Below, one piece after another: positions 1 to 7,577 of a DNA stretch of 64,000 bases (positions within the stretch are counted from its first letter, which is position 1; each line of letters begins with the position of its first letter). The translations under genes and the position numbers were made by a program. The stretch is from Ketobacter sp964016105. GTDB lineage: Bacteria > Pseudomonadota > Gammaproteobacteria > Pseudomonadales > Ketobacteraceae. Location of the stretch: NCBI GenBank assembly GCA_964016105.1, contig CAXHEX010000016.1, positions 1 through 64,000 of the forward strand, written 5' to 3'. The notes under the pieces were generated by a model. That model did no database searches. It saw nothing but the letters and a program-made list of their open reading frames with translations, and had not been told where the DNA came from.

Positions 1-353
1 AGTTATGGGCATGTTGATATTGATTTAAGGCTATTGACACCACAGTCACTTGTTACGCTGATGATGGAAGTTGGTTAGTGCTGGGAAAGCACGTGAAGGG
101 TAAGGAGCAACTTAGCCAAACATGGGGTGAGCTTTGGCACAATATAGATACCATGGCATTTTTTTCTGAAGTGGGTGCCATAGAGCTGGATGGAGAAACG
201 GCTAAGGTGCGTTCCTATTGTCGAGAAATCGTACGCTTGAAATCCGGGGATATTTTCAAGGTGGTAGCCCAGTATTCAGATGATCTGATAAAAACTGCCG
301 GTAACTGGCGATTTTTGGTTCGAGATTATAAAGTGCTGATTAAAGAGTCATGA
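1..353 (+). pseudogene. SnoaL/NTF2-like protein, 5' end cut off and probably frameshifted
   Basis: The downstream reading frame (about 24 to 353) encodes a SnoaL-like (NTF2-fold) domain, with the family hallmark CYADDGSW near its beginning and a C-terminal beta-sheet part. This frame is closed by two TGA codons at 15-23. The peptide SYGHVDID lies just upstream in frame 1, which runs from base 1. Joined to KAIDTTVTCYADDG it gives the usual Y-G-H to D-D-G spacing of about 20 residues seen in these proteins. The gene therefore looks split by a one- or two-base indel near bases 20-30, and its true start lies left of the window. An alternative is re-initiation at GTG 78 (GGAAG at 66-70), giving 91 residues, but that would drop the first helix of the fold. 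Substrate unknown. Confidence 0.6.
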
Positions 354-382
354 TTGTTGGTTAAAATACCAAGGACGTAATT

Positions 383-940
383 TTGGAAACCGCACTTGTT
401 GTAGCCACCTTAACCGCCATAGTTACCGCAGCTGGTTGGTATGCCTCTTATCGAAGTGCACACGCCATGGCGTTGCGTAAAGACCGGCTGGAGTATGTTA
501 ACCGTCAGCTTTCTGAGTTGTATGGGCCCCTCTATATTTCTTGTGAAGCGGGGCAGGCCGCTTATCATACACTGCTCAGAAAATTAGGCCGCACTGAAGG
601 TATCTTTGAGTGTGAGAACCCGCCCACGGATGAAGAGGTGGAAGAATGGTTCTACTGGATGAAGCATGTGTTGTGGCCCATTAATGAACGGCGCGACGAC
701 CTGATCTTGAAGAAAAGCCATCTTCTAGTGGAACAGTCCATTCCAACATGCATTACTGAATTCTCCGCTCACGTGGCATCTTACCGCGCTCTATTTGCGA
801 AGTGGGATGCCGGTGATTTTTCAGAACGTTATTCCACGGTAGCGTTCCCGGAACATCTGGGTGACTACGTAGAGAAATCGTTTTCCCAGCTCAAAGCGGA
901 ACAAAGTCGTCTATTGGCGTCGTTGAATTCAAACGGCTAG
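383..940 (+). CDS. Hypothetical membrane-anchored protein
   Basis: A 185-residue protein read from a TTG start preceded by AAGGACG at 371-377. Residues about 3-20 form one hydrophobic N-terminal segment. The rest is soluble and rich in helix-forming and charged residues, with an acidic stretch around residues 75-85 and a coiled-coil-like tail. I recognise no enzymatic motif. The layout (one anchor, cytoplasmic helical domain) is common among uncharacterised bacterial proteins. Its TAG stop codon forms part of the outer arm of the inverted repeat at 938-1121. It follows the SnoaL remnant by 29 bases and may share its transcript. Confidence 0.65.
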   Translation: METALVVATLTAIVTAAGWYASYRSAHAMALRKDRLEYVNRQLSELYGPLYISCEAGQAAYHTLLRKLGRTEGIFECENPPTDEEVEEWFYWMKHVLWPINERRDDLILKKSHLLVEQSIPTCITEFSAHVASYRALFAKWDAGDFSERYSTVAFPEHLGDYVEKSFSQLKAEQSRLLASLNSNG

Positions 941-1121
941 TGCCCCTTTTATGGAGCACTAGCAGACTGTTGAAAAACGTTTTCGAGGCGGCCGATGCAA
1001 GGCAAAAATTAGCGAAAAAGCGGAGTTTACAGATAGTAAATGAGCATTTTGAGCTAATTTTTAACGAAGGAGTGGCAACGCAGATAGTTTTTCAGCTGTC
1101 TGCTAGGACCTAGGGGCACTA
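938..1121. repeat. Large palindromic MITE-like intergenic repeat
   Basis: An imperfect palindrome between two convergent genes. Near-identical 18-bp arms lie at 961-978 (AGCAGACTGTTGAAAAAC) and 1087-1104 (reverse complement AGCAGACAGCTGAAAAAC), two mismatches apart. Both are extended by CT/AG to 959-1106. An outer exact 9-bp pair TAGTGCCCC/GGGGCACTA sits at 938-946 and 1113-1121. Inside, AAAAATTAGC (from about 1004) pairs with GCTAATTTTT, so the transcript would fold into one long hairpin. No coding capacity for a transposase. From memory it resembles a repeat dispersed in intergenic regions of many marine gammaproteobacteria; this was not checked. No second copy was noticed in this window. 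It may act as a bidirectional terminator, and it overprints the end of the neighbouring minus-strand gene. Confidence 0.8.
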
Positions 1122-2040
1122 TTCCGGAGGGGTTAAGAGCCTTTATGGAGTAGTACCCCGCCTTTATATGCTCGATATTCACTGTGTCTTTTATCCCTTC
1201 CATAGCTAGAATCCGCTGAGTATAGGACCATAGGAAGGGCATCTCCCTCAGGCAGTTACGGTTGCACTTAAACAACCCATGGTAGGCTGGGTCGAAGCGG
1301 ATCAGTGTTACGAAAAGACGAATATCGGACTCAGTGAAGATGTCGCCAAATAGGTAAGCTCGTCCGTCAGACAGGCGTTGCTCTATGCTGTCCAGACATT
1401 CAAAAACCCCTTGGTAGGCTTCTTCGTAGGCCATTTGAGTGCTGGCGAACCCCGCTTTGTACACGCCGTTGTTAAGCTTGTCATACAGCAGCTCATTCAA
1501 CTGATCGATTTCCTGGGCTAGCTCTTGCGGACAGAGTCGAGTGGAGGTGGGTGCTATGTCTTCAAATGCTGAATCGAACATACGTACGATGTCTGCTGAT
1601 TCATTGTTGACGATGGTTTGTTGCTGTTTGTCCCACAGTATCGGAACCGTTGCCCGCCCGGTATAGTCGTTATCAGCATAACTGTAGAGCTGGTGGACGT
1701 ATTCATAATCATTAAATACCTGTCCACCCGCTCCAGGATAACCACCAAACTTCCAACCTTGATCGCTCAGTTTTGGGTTTACCACCGTAACATCAACGAG
1801 GTGGCTGAGGTTTTTCAGTTGTCGAGCCATCAGTGTGCGAGATGCCCAAGGGCAGATGTAGGCCACGATCAACTGATAGCGATCTGCTTCTGCTTTGAAT
1901 CCGCCTTGTCCTGTGATACCGGGCTCGCCACCCGGCGTTATCCAGTTGCGGAAGGAGGCGCTTTGCCGAACAAAGCGTCCTTCTTCATCTTTACCTTGGA
2001 TGGGTTGCCAATTGTCTTTCCAGACTCCATTAATAAGCAT
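1054..2040 (-). CDS. yqjG: Glutathionyl-hydroquinone reductase (YqjG/ECM4 family)
   Basis: A glutathione-S-transferase-fold enzyme of the Xi/Omega class that reduces glutathionyl-hydroquinones using glutathione. It has the N-terminal WxPIQGKDEEGRF region and the catalytic motif YICPWASR with Cys63, followed by the thioredoxin-like and all-helical GST domains and the typical C-terminal IKALNPSGIVPLGP segment. The start codon overlaps the end of the DoxX gene by 11 bases, so the two are probably one operon. The final 15 or so residues after LGP are encoded inside the palindromic repeat at 938-1121. The original stop codon therefore seems to have been replaced by repeat sequence, giving a slightly longer, unrelated tail. 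Family assignment is firm; the substrate is not known. Confidence 0.93.
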   Translation of the reverse strand: MLINGVWKDNWQPIQGKDEEGRFVRQSASFRNWITPGGEPGITGQGGFKAEADRYQLIVAYICPWASRTLMARQLKNLSHLVDVTVVNPKLSDQGWKFGGYPGAGGQVFNDYEYVHQLYSYADNDYTGRATVPILWDKQQQTIVNNESADIVRMFDSAFEDIAPTSTRLCPQELAQEIDQLNELLYDKLNNGVYKAGFASTQMAYEEAYQGVFECLDSIEQRLSDGRAYLFGDIFTESDIRLFVTLIRFDPAYHGLFKCNRNCLREMPFLWSYTQRILAMEGIKDTVNIEHIKAGYYSIKALNPSGIVPLGPSRQLKNYLRCHSFVKN

Positions 2041-2530
2041 GTCCCAAGCCCCTTGCTTGACTGCTGGCGTCTGAATCCTGGTGTTGGGTTAACGCTCTGT
2101 TCAAGATGTAATCCAGAGAAAAACGACCCGCTCCCTGAAACGTCAATGCCGCAGTGGCTGCCAGTAAACTCAGCCCGAATTCGTAGCCCCCATTTGATAA
2201 GAACAGACCCTTATCGATATGAACGCTGAATATGGCCACGATCATGGTGAAAGCAGTAACTAAGGCCGCGGGCCGTGTCAGTAGCCCGATTATTAGTGCT
2301 AAACCACCGAAGAATTCGGCGCTACCCGCCAACAGAGCCATAATCAAGCCCGGCTCGAGCCCTATACTGGCCATCCATTGCCCTGTTCCTTCCAGCCCGT
2401 GTCCGCCAAACCAACCGAACAGCTTTTGGGAGCCGTGTGCCATAAGGATGATGCCAGTGGGTACTCTCAGTGCCAGAGAGCCTATTCCCCCCTGGGTTTC
2501 CAATAGCTTCGATACATATTGAGTGTTCAT
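2030..2530 (-). CDS. DoxX family inner-membrane protein
   Basis: A 166-residue, four-helix DoxX/SURF4-type membrane protein. The signature HGSQKLFGWFGG follows the first hydrophobic segment (LRVPTGIILMAHG), and the later helices contain GSAEFFGGLALIIGLLTR, as in DoxX proteins. The start is supported by AGGAG about ten bases upstream. It is transcribed ahead of the glutathionyl-hydroquinone reductase, a pairing that suggests quinone or thiol stress handling. The LysR gene reads away from it, with a palindrome at 2644-2662 between them. Molecular activity of this subfamily is unknown; quinone-related redox roles have been proposed for relatives. Confidence 0.9.
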   Translation of the reverse strand: MNTQYVSKLLETQGGIGSLALRVPTGIILMAHGSQKLFGWFGGHGLEGTGQWMASIGLEPGLIMALLAGSAEFFGGLALIIGLLTRPAALVTAFTMIVAIFSVHIDKGLFLSNGGYEFGLSLLAATAALTFQGAGRFSLDYILNRALTQHQDSDASSQARGLGHAY

Positions 2531-2643
2531 GTTCCTTGCTCCTTTCCATTACTGGATCGCTGTTTGTAGGTGTCTCTTACCAAGTGACAAGTACAGATTA
2601 CTATCTCTAATACGAAAGATTAATGAGACTTCTATTGCATAAC

Positions 2644-2662
2644 TATCAACGATACGTTGATA
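2644..2662. promoter_or_regulatory. LysR-type operator palindrome
   Basis: TATCAACG-ATA-CGTTGATA is a perfect inverted repeat with 8-bp arms and a 3-base centre. It lies in the divergent control region between doxX-yqjG (minus) and the LysR gene (plus), 33 bases before the LysR start at 2696. LysR regulators typically bind interrupted dyads of this size between themselves and their divergent target. The role is inferred from position and symmetry. Confidence 0.6.
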
Positions 2663-2695
2663 ATGGATTTATTACACCCAAGAACGAGTTTCCCC

Positions 2696-3610
2696 ATGGA
2701 TCGCATTGATGCCCTAAGAGTGTTTGTGGCGGTTGTGGACCAGGGTAGTTTTACCCAAGCCGCCAACAAGTTAAATCTGTCACCCCAGCTAGCCAGTAAA
2801 TACGTGGCCCAGTTAGAGCAAAAAGTGGGTGTGCGTTTGTTGAATCGCACCACCCGCCGGGTGGGTGCAACGGAAGCTGGAGAAGGCTGCTACCAGCATG
2901 CGGTGGAGATTCTCAGTAATGTGGATGATATGGAGCAGCACCTGGGCGATTTACACCAAGAGACGCGGGGCACTCTTCGCATCAGCGCGCCGGTTTCCTT
3001 TGCCATTCAGCATCTAGCGCTCTTGCTGGCGCAGTTTCAACAAAACTTTCCCCTCCTGCATATTGATCTACAACTGAATGATCGCAAGGTTGATATTGTG
3101 GAGGAGGGCTTTGATTTGGCGTTGCGGATAGGTCATCTTCAAAGTTCCAATCTTATAGCAAAATACGTCGCCCCTATTCGTTTGGTGTTGTGTGCGTCCC
3201 CGGATTATCTGGCAGAAAACGGCACTCCCCTTGAGCCGGCAGATTTACGCGGTCATCGATATTTGGGTTACAGTTATATGGAGCGGGACGATGCCAATGA
3301 AATTCAACGCTACTTGGGAGGCGAGGCACGTGGACCGCAAGGGGGGCTGAGCTGTAATAATGGGGATTTGTTGGCTGAGGCGGCCGTTGCAGGAGCCGGC
3401 ATCGTGTTGCAACCCACATTTATTGCAGGAAAGGCCCTAGCGAGCGGAGAGCTGAAGCAGATATTACCCGAATATGAGGCTAAACCACTGGGGCTTTATG
3501 TGGTGTACCCCCACCGAAAGCTGTTAGCGGCAAAAGTGCGCTGCTTTTTGGATTTTATAGACGGCTATTTTGGTGACCCCCCCTATTGGGATCAGTTTGA
3601 TGTATGCTGA
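2696..3610 (+). CDS. LysR family transcriptional regulator
   Basis: A 304-residue LysR regulator when read from ATG 2696 (MDRIDALRVFVAVVDQGSF), the normal family N-terminus. An earlier in-frame ATG at 2657 would add 13 atypical residues and overlap the operator. The winged helix-turn-helix occupies residues 1-60 (AANKLNLSPQLASKYVAQLE), followed by a periplasmic-binding-protein-like effector domain. It belongs to the subgroup with 'MDRIDALRVF' starts that often sits beside DoxX, pirin or quinone-reductase genes. It is divergent from doxX-yqjG and probably controls it. The molybdopterin oxidoreductase gene starts 30 bases downstream and may be co-transcribed. Confidence 0.92.
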   Translation: MDRIDALRVFVAVVDQGSFTQAANKLNLSPQLASKYVAQLEQKVGVRLLNRTTRRVGATEAGEGCYQHAVEILSNVDDMEQHLGDLHQETRGTLRISAPVSFAIQHLALLLAQFQQNFPLLHIDLQLNDRKVDIVEEGFDLALRIGHLQSSNLIAKYVAPIRLVLCASPDYLAENGTPLEPADLRGHRYLGYSYMERDDANEIQRYLGGEARGPQGGLSCNNGDLLAEAAVAGAGIVLQPTFIAGKALASGELKQILPEYEAKPLGLYVVYPHRKLLAAKVRCFLDFIDGYFGDPPYWDQFDVC

Positions 3611-3640
3611 TATGTGAGTGATTAACGAGGTCAGGCGGCT

Positions 3641-5818
3641 ATGGCGAACATTATTGGTGGTGGCTCTAAAAAGGTACTTTACACCTTAAACACAGCCCGC
3701 AAAATTGGTTTGCTTAACTCCGCTAAAGCGTTGAACGCTAAAAACGCCTGTAAAGCCTGCGGCCTGGGTATGGGTGGCCAGAAAGGGGGCATGACCAATG
3801 AGTTAGATGAGTTTCCCTCGGTTTGTAATAAGAGTATCCAGGCCCAGTCTACGGACATACAGGCACCTATCCCGGAAGCGGTGTTTTCCCATTCTTTGGC
3901 TGAATTGAAGGAGTTGTCCTCTTATGAGCTGGAGCATTTGGGCCGACTGGCAAACCCTATCTACAAGCCCGCTGGTGGCCAATACTATGAAACGGTGGAT
4001 TGGGACTGGGCCTTGAGTAAAGTGGTGGAGCGTTTTGCCCAGACAAATCCACATAGGACTTTTTTCTACAGTTCAGGGCGTTCATCCAATGAGGCTGGTT
4101 TTGTGCTGCAGTTGATGGCGCGACTCTACGGTACCAACAACATCAGTAATTGTTCCTATTATTGTCATCAAGCCACCGGCGAAGCATTACAAACCACCAT
4201 CGGCACAGGAACGGCTACGGTGGAGTTAGCCGACATTGGTAATGCGGACTTGTTTTTTCTAATTGGCGCAAACCCGGCATCCAATCATCCCAGGTTAATC
4301 CATAAATTGATTCAGTTGAGACGCCGTGGTGGTAAGGTGATCGTGATAAACCCCATAAAAGAAGCTGGTCTATTGCGTTTTGCAGCACCGAAAATGATCA
4401 GCTCCATGGTTAAAGGTGGTGATGAGGTTGCCAGCGTTTATCTACAACCGAATATCGGTGGGGATATTGCCCTATTCAAGGCCATAGCAAAATCGGTACT
4501 GGAACAGGGTGGCCAGGCAGATGCATTTATCCAGCGCCATTGTAATGGCTATGAAGCTTTTGAGCAGCAGGTATGCCAATTAGAATGGGAAGCCCTTGAG
4601 AAATCATCGGGAATACCAAAAGCCACCATAGACAGTGTGGCTCGTACCTACATTCAAGCCGATAAAACCATCTTCGCCTGGGGTATGGGTATGACTCACC
4701 ATGAGCATGGGGTGGATAATATCGAATGGATAAGTAACTTAGCATTGTTGCGCGGAATGGTGGGAACCTATGGCGCCGGAGTATTACCGTTGCGAGGCCA
4801 CAGTAATGTGCAAGGCATTGGTACCATCGGTGTTAAGCCGGTGCTTCCCAAGCAAGTATTTGAACGTATCGAAGCGGCTTATGGGGTAAAGTTGCCAGCC
4901 GAGCGTGGCATGCATACATTGGAGTCTCTGGAACAAGCTCATGCAGGTAATATAGATGCGGCCTTGATGTTGGGTGGGAATCTGTATGAAGCTTCTCCAG
5001 ACAGTAACTGGAGCCAGGAAGCGCTGCAAGCCATAGGTTTTAAAGTGTTTCTCACCACCACTTTGAATCGAGGCCATATTACCGCAATCGACCAAGGTGA
5101 ATCCCTGGTGCTTCCGGTGTGCGCCCGAGATGAAGAGCCGGAGCCCACCACCCAGGAATCCATGTTTAATTATGTACGAATGAGCGATGGGGGCATCACT
5201 CGCATTGCTTCCGTTCGATCAGAGGTGTCCATATTATCCGATATTGCCAATCGATTGATGCCAGAAAGTTCTGTTGATTTTAATGCATTTAAACAACACC
5301 AAACCGTTAGGGAAGCAATTGCACATGTGATTCCCGGTATGGAGCAGCTCAAGGATTTAAGTGCAGCGAGAAACGAGTTTCATATTCAAGGACGCTTAAA
5401 GCATGAACCTTCGTTTAATACAGCAGATGGTAAAGCCAACTTTGTGCTTCCAAAGCAGAATGGTCATTCAGAAAAAAATAATGGCCAATACATCCTAATG
5501 ACCATTCGCAGTGAAGGCCAGTTTAATTCAATCGTTTATGAAGAACGTGACAGCTACCGCGATGTTACCCATCGTTGGACCGTACTTTTGAATAAAGCGG
5601 ATATGAAGGACTTGGGCTTGGTGGAAGGAGATACCGTGGACATTGAGTCTGAGTCTGGTGTGATGAAGGCGGTTGAGGTGAAACAATTTGATATCCCCAG
5701 GGGGAGTGCCGCAGCCTATTATCCTGAAGCCAATATCTTGTCTTCCCGAGTGTGTGACCCTCGTAGTCACACGCCACGATTTAAATCCATACCGGTTTCA
5801 ATATCCCCCTGTGGCTGA
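3641..5818 (+). CDS. Molybdopterin oxidoreductase, FdhA-like (YdeP family)
   Basis: A 725-residue bis-MGD molybdopterin oxidoreductase of the 'oxidoreductase alpha subunit' family related to E. coli YdeP and formate dehydrogenase H. Near the N-terminus is CKACGLGMGGQKGG (Cys37, Cys40), the shortened cysteine motif of this family, with another Cys at 62. NCSYYCHQATGEAL lies in the cofactor-binding region and GNADLFFLIGANPASNHP in the MGD-binding Rossmann-like part. The C-terminal domain (about 600-720) is the aspartate-decarboxylase-like barrel with DVTHRWTVLLNKADM. No Tat signal is visible, so it is probably cytoplasmic. No electron-transfer subunit is adjacent. Relatives have been linked to acid or aldehyde stress; the physiological substrate is unknown. 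Confidence 0.9.
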   Translation: MANIIGGGSKKVLYTLNTARKIGLLNSAKALNAKNACKACGLGMGGQKGGMTNELDEFPSVCNKSIQAQSTDIQAPIPEAVFSHSLAELKELSSYELEHLGRLANPIYKPAGGQYYETVDWDWALSKVVERFAQTNPHRTFFYSSGRSSNEAGFVLQLMARLYGTNNISNCSYYCHQATGEALQTTIGTGTATVELADIGNADLFFLIGANPASNHPRLIHKLIQLRRRGGKVIVINPIKEAGLLRFAAPKMISSMVKGGDEVASVYLQPNIGGDIALFKAIAKSVLEQGGQADAFIQRHCNGYEAFEQQVCQLEWEALEKSSGIPKATIDSVARTYIQADKTIFAWGMGMTHHEHGVDNIEWISNLALLRGMVGTYGAGVLPLRGHSNVQGIGTIGVKPVLPKQVFERIEAAYGVKLPAERGMHTLESLEQAHAGNIDAALMLGGNLYEASPDSNWSQEALQAIGFKVFLTTTLNRGHITAIDQGESLVLPVCARDEEPEPTTQESMFNYVRMSDGGITRIASVRSEVSILSDIANRLMPESSVDFNAFKQHQTVREAIAHVIPGMEQLKDLSAARNEFHIQGRLKHEPSFNTADGKANFVLPKQNGHSEKNNGQYILMTIRSEGQFNSIVYEERDSYRDVTHRWTVLLNKADMKDLGLVEGDTVDIESESGVMKAVEVKQFDIPRGSAAAYYPEANILSSRVCDPRSHTPRFKSIPVSISPCG

Positions 5819-5896
5819 CATCGGCCATTTCATCGCTTTCATTTGATAGCCAAGCAATGTTATAAAAGACGAGTAGTTGCAACCGGAGAGACAACG

Positions 5897-7549
5897 ATGA
5901 AAGCGTCTGATTTGATGGTCCAGTGTTTGGAAAAAGAAGGTATCGAGTATATTTTTGGCGTGCCTGGTGAGGAAAATGCTGATTTTATGCTTAGCCTGCA
6001 GGAGTCTGATTCCATCAAATTTATCTTGACCCGTCATGAGCAGGGCGCGGCTTTTATGGCCGAGGTGTATGGGCGGCTCACGGGAACGCCAGCAGGGTGT
6101 CTGGGAACACTGGGGCCCGGTGCCACCAATTTGATTACCGGAGTAGCTGACGCCAATATGGATCGTGCACCCATGTTGGTTCTGACAGGGCAGGGTAGCA
6201 CTAAACGGCTACATAAAGAATCCCATCAAATAATGGATGTGGTCAGGATGTACGAGCCCGTAACAAAATGGGCAGAAACCGTCATTCACCCGGACAACAT
6301 ACCAGAAATTATTCGCAAGGCGGTACGGCTGAGTCGCAGTGAAAAGCCCGGCGCGGTATTGATTGAGCTACCGGAGGATGTGGCTAAGCTGGAAACAGAA
6401 GCCGTTCCCATGGAACCCATACGATTTCGTCGTCCTGTAGCCAATCACGAAACGGTGGTGTCCGCCGAGATTGCCATACGTAATGCAAAGCGGCCGGTGA
6501 TCATTGCAGGCAATGGCTGTGTTCGTAAACGTGCCACACAACAATTGCGTGAATTGGTGGATATAACTGGTATAGGCGTGCTCAATACCTTTATGGCTAA
6601 AGGTGCGTTGGAGCCGGAGTCTCCCCACTATTTGTATACGATTGGACTAGGTACTAAAGATATTGGAACCTGCGCCATTGATGCAGCAGATTTAGTGATC
6701 ACAATTGGCTTTGATATGGTGGAATACCATCCTCACCTTTGGAATCCTGAGGGCAACAAGGACATTATCAGCATTGATTTTATTCCTGCTGAAATTGACC
6801 GCAACTATCACCCCAAAATTGAACTGGTGGGTGACGTTGCCGACTGTCTGGAAGCGCTGGTCAACCGGTTTAAAGAAACCCCTCCACCCGTATTCAATTT
6901 GAAACAGCAAGCGGCCACTCGAGAAGATGTTCAAAGTGAGCTTAACAAATATAACGACGATGTGACTCAGGGCATTATCAAACCTCAGAAAGTACTTCAT
7001 GAAGTGGAAAAGATTTACGGCGAAGACGGACTGTTGCTGTCCGATGTGGGTGCTCATAAAATGTGGATTGCGCGCCATTATCACTGCCAAATTCCCAATG
7101 GTTGTTTAATTACCAACGGATTCTGTTCCATGGGGTTCGCCTTACCGGGAGCTATTGCGGCGGCGTTGGTGGAACCCAATAGAAAGATTTTGGGTATTGC
7201 GGGGGACGCAGGGTTCCTTATGAATGTACAGGAAATGGAAACTGCCCGTAGGCTGAATAGCAACATAACCATGATGATATGGGAAGATAATGAGTATGGT
7301 TTGATCTCTTGGAAGCAATGGGCTGAATTTGGCCGTCACACGGATTTGTCTTTTGGTAATCCTCAATGGGATAAGTTGGCAGAGGCTTTTGGCTGGCATT
7401 ATCAACTGGCAGACAACAGTGTTGAGTTGGGTGATGTGATTTCAGTTGCTGCCAATCACAATGGGCCCAGCCTGATCGTGGTGCCCATTGACTATGGTGA
7501 GAATCAGAAGCTAACCGCTCGATTAGGTGAGATTACCTGCCCCATTTAG
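5897..7549 (+). CDS. Acetolactate-synthase-like ThDP-dependent enzyme
   Basis: A 550-residue thiamine-diphosphate enzyme of the acetolactate synthase / pyruvate oxidase superfamily. ATG 5897 is chosen because GGAGAG lies eight bases upstream and the protein then begins MKASDLMVQCLEKEGIEYIF; an upstream TTG at 5843 would add an atypical 18-residue tail. The Pyr domain has the catalytic glutamate in RHEQGAAFMAEVYGR (Glu48). The middle domain spans about 190-325. The PP domain carries the metal/ThDP motif GDAGFLMNVQEMETA ending at EDNEYG. No small regulatory subunit gene is adjacent, as for catabolic or uncharacterised members. It is commonly annotated as acetolactate synthase large subunit; the real substrate pair could be different. 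Confidence 0.88.
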   Translation: MKASDLMVQCLEKEGIEYIFGVPGEENADFMLSLQESDSIKFILTRHEQGAAFMAEVYGRLTGTPAGCLGTLGPGATNLITGVADANMDRAPMLVLTGQGSTKRLHKESHQIMDVVRMYEPVTKWAETVIHPDNIPEIIRKAVRLSRSEKPGAVLIELPEDVAKLETEAVPMEPIRFRRPVANHETVVSAEIAIRNAKRPVIIAGNGCVRKRATQQLRELVDITGIGVLNTFMAKGALEPESPHYLYTIGLGTKDIGTCAIDAADLVITIGFDMVEYHPHLWNPEGNKDIISIDFIPAEIDRNYHPKIELVGDVADCLEALVNRFKETPPPVFNLKQQAATREDVQSELNKYNDDVTQGIIKPQKVLHEVEKIYGEDGLLLSDVGAHKMWIARHYHCQIPNGCLITNGFCSMGFALPGAIAAALVEPNRKILGIAGDAGFLMNVQEMETARRLNSNITMMIWEDNEYGLISWKQWAEFGRHTDLSFGNPQWDKLAEAFGWHYQLADNSVELGDVISVAANHNGPSLIVVPIDYGENQKLTARLGEITCPI

Positions 7550-7577
7550 AGGCAGCCCCAAACGTCATTCATGGATG

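Noticed and set aside
1618..2229. Long open frame opposite to the yqjG/doxX genes (203 residues)
   Set aside because: It runs antisense through two well-supported genes and shows no protein family character.
5843..5896. Upstream extension of the acetolactate-synthase-like gene from TTG 5843
   Set aside because: The 18 added residues are not family-like and the ribosome site points to ATG 5897.
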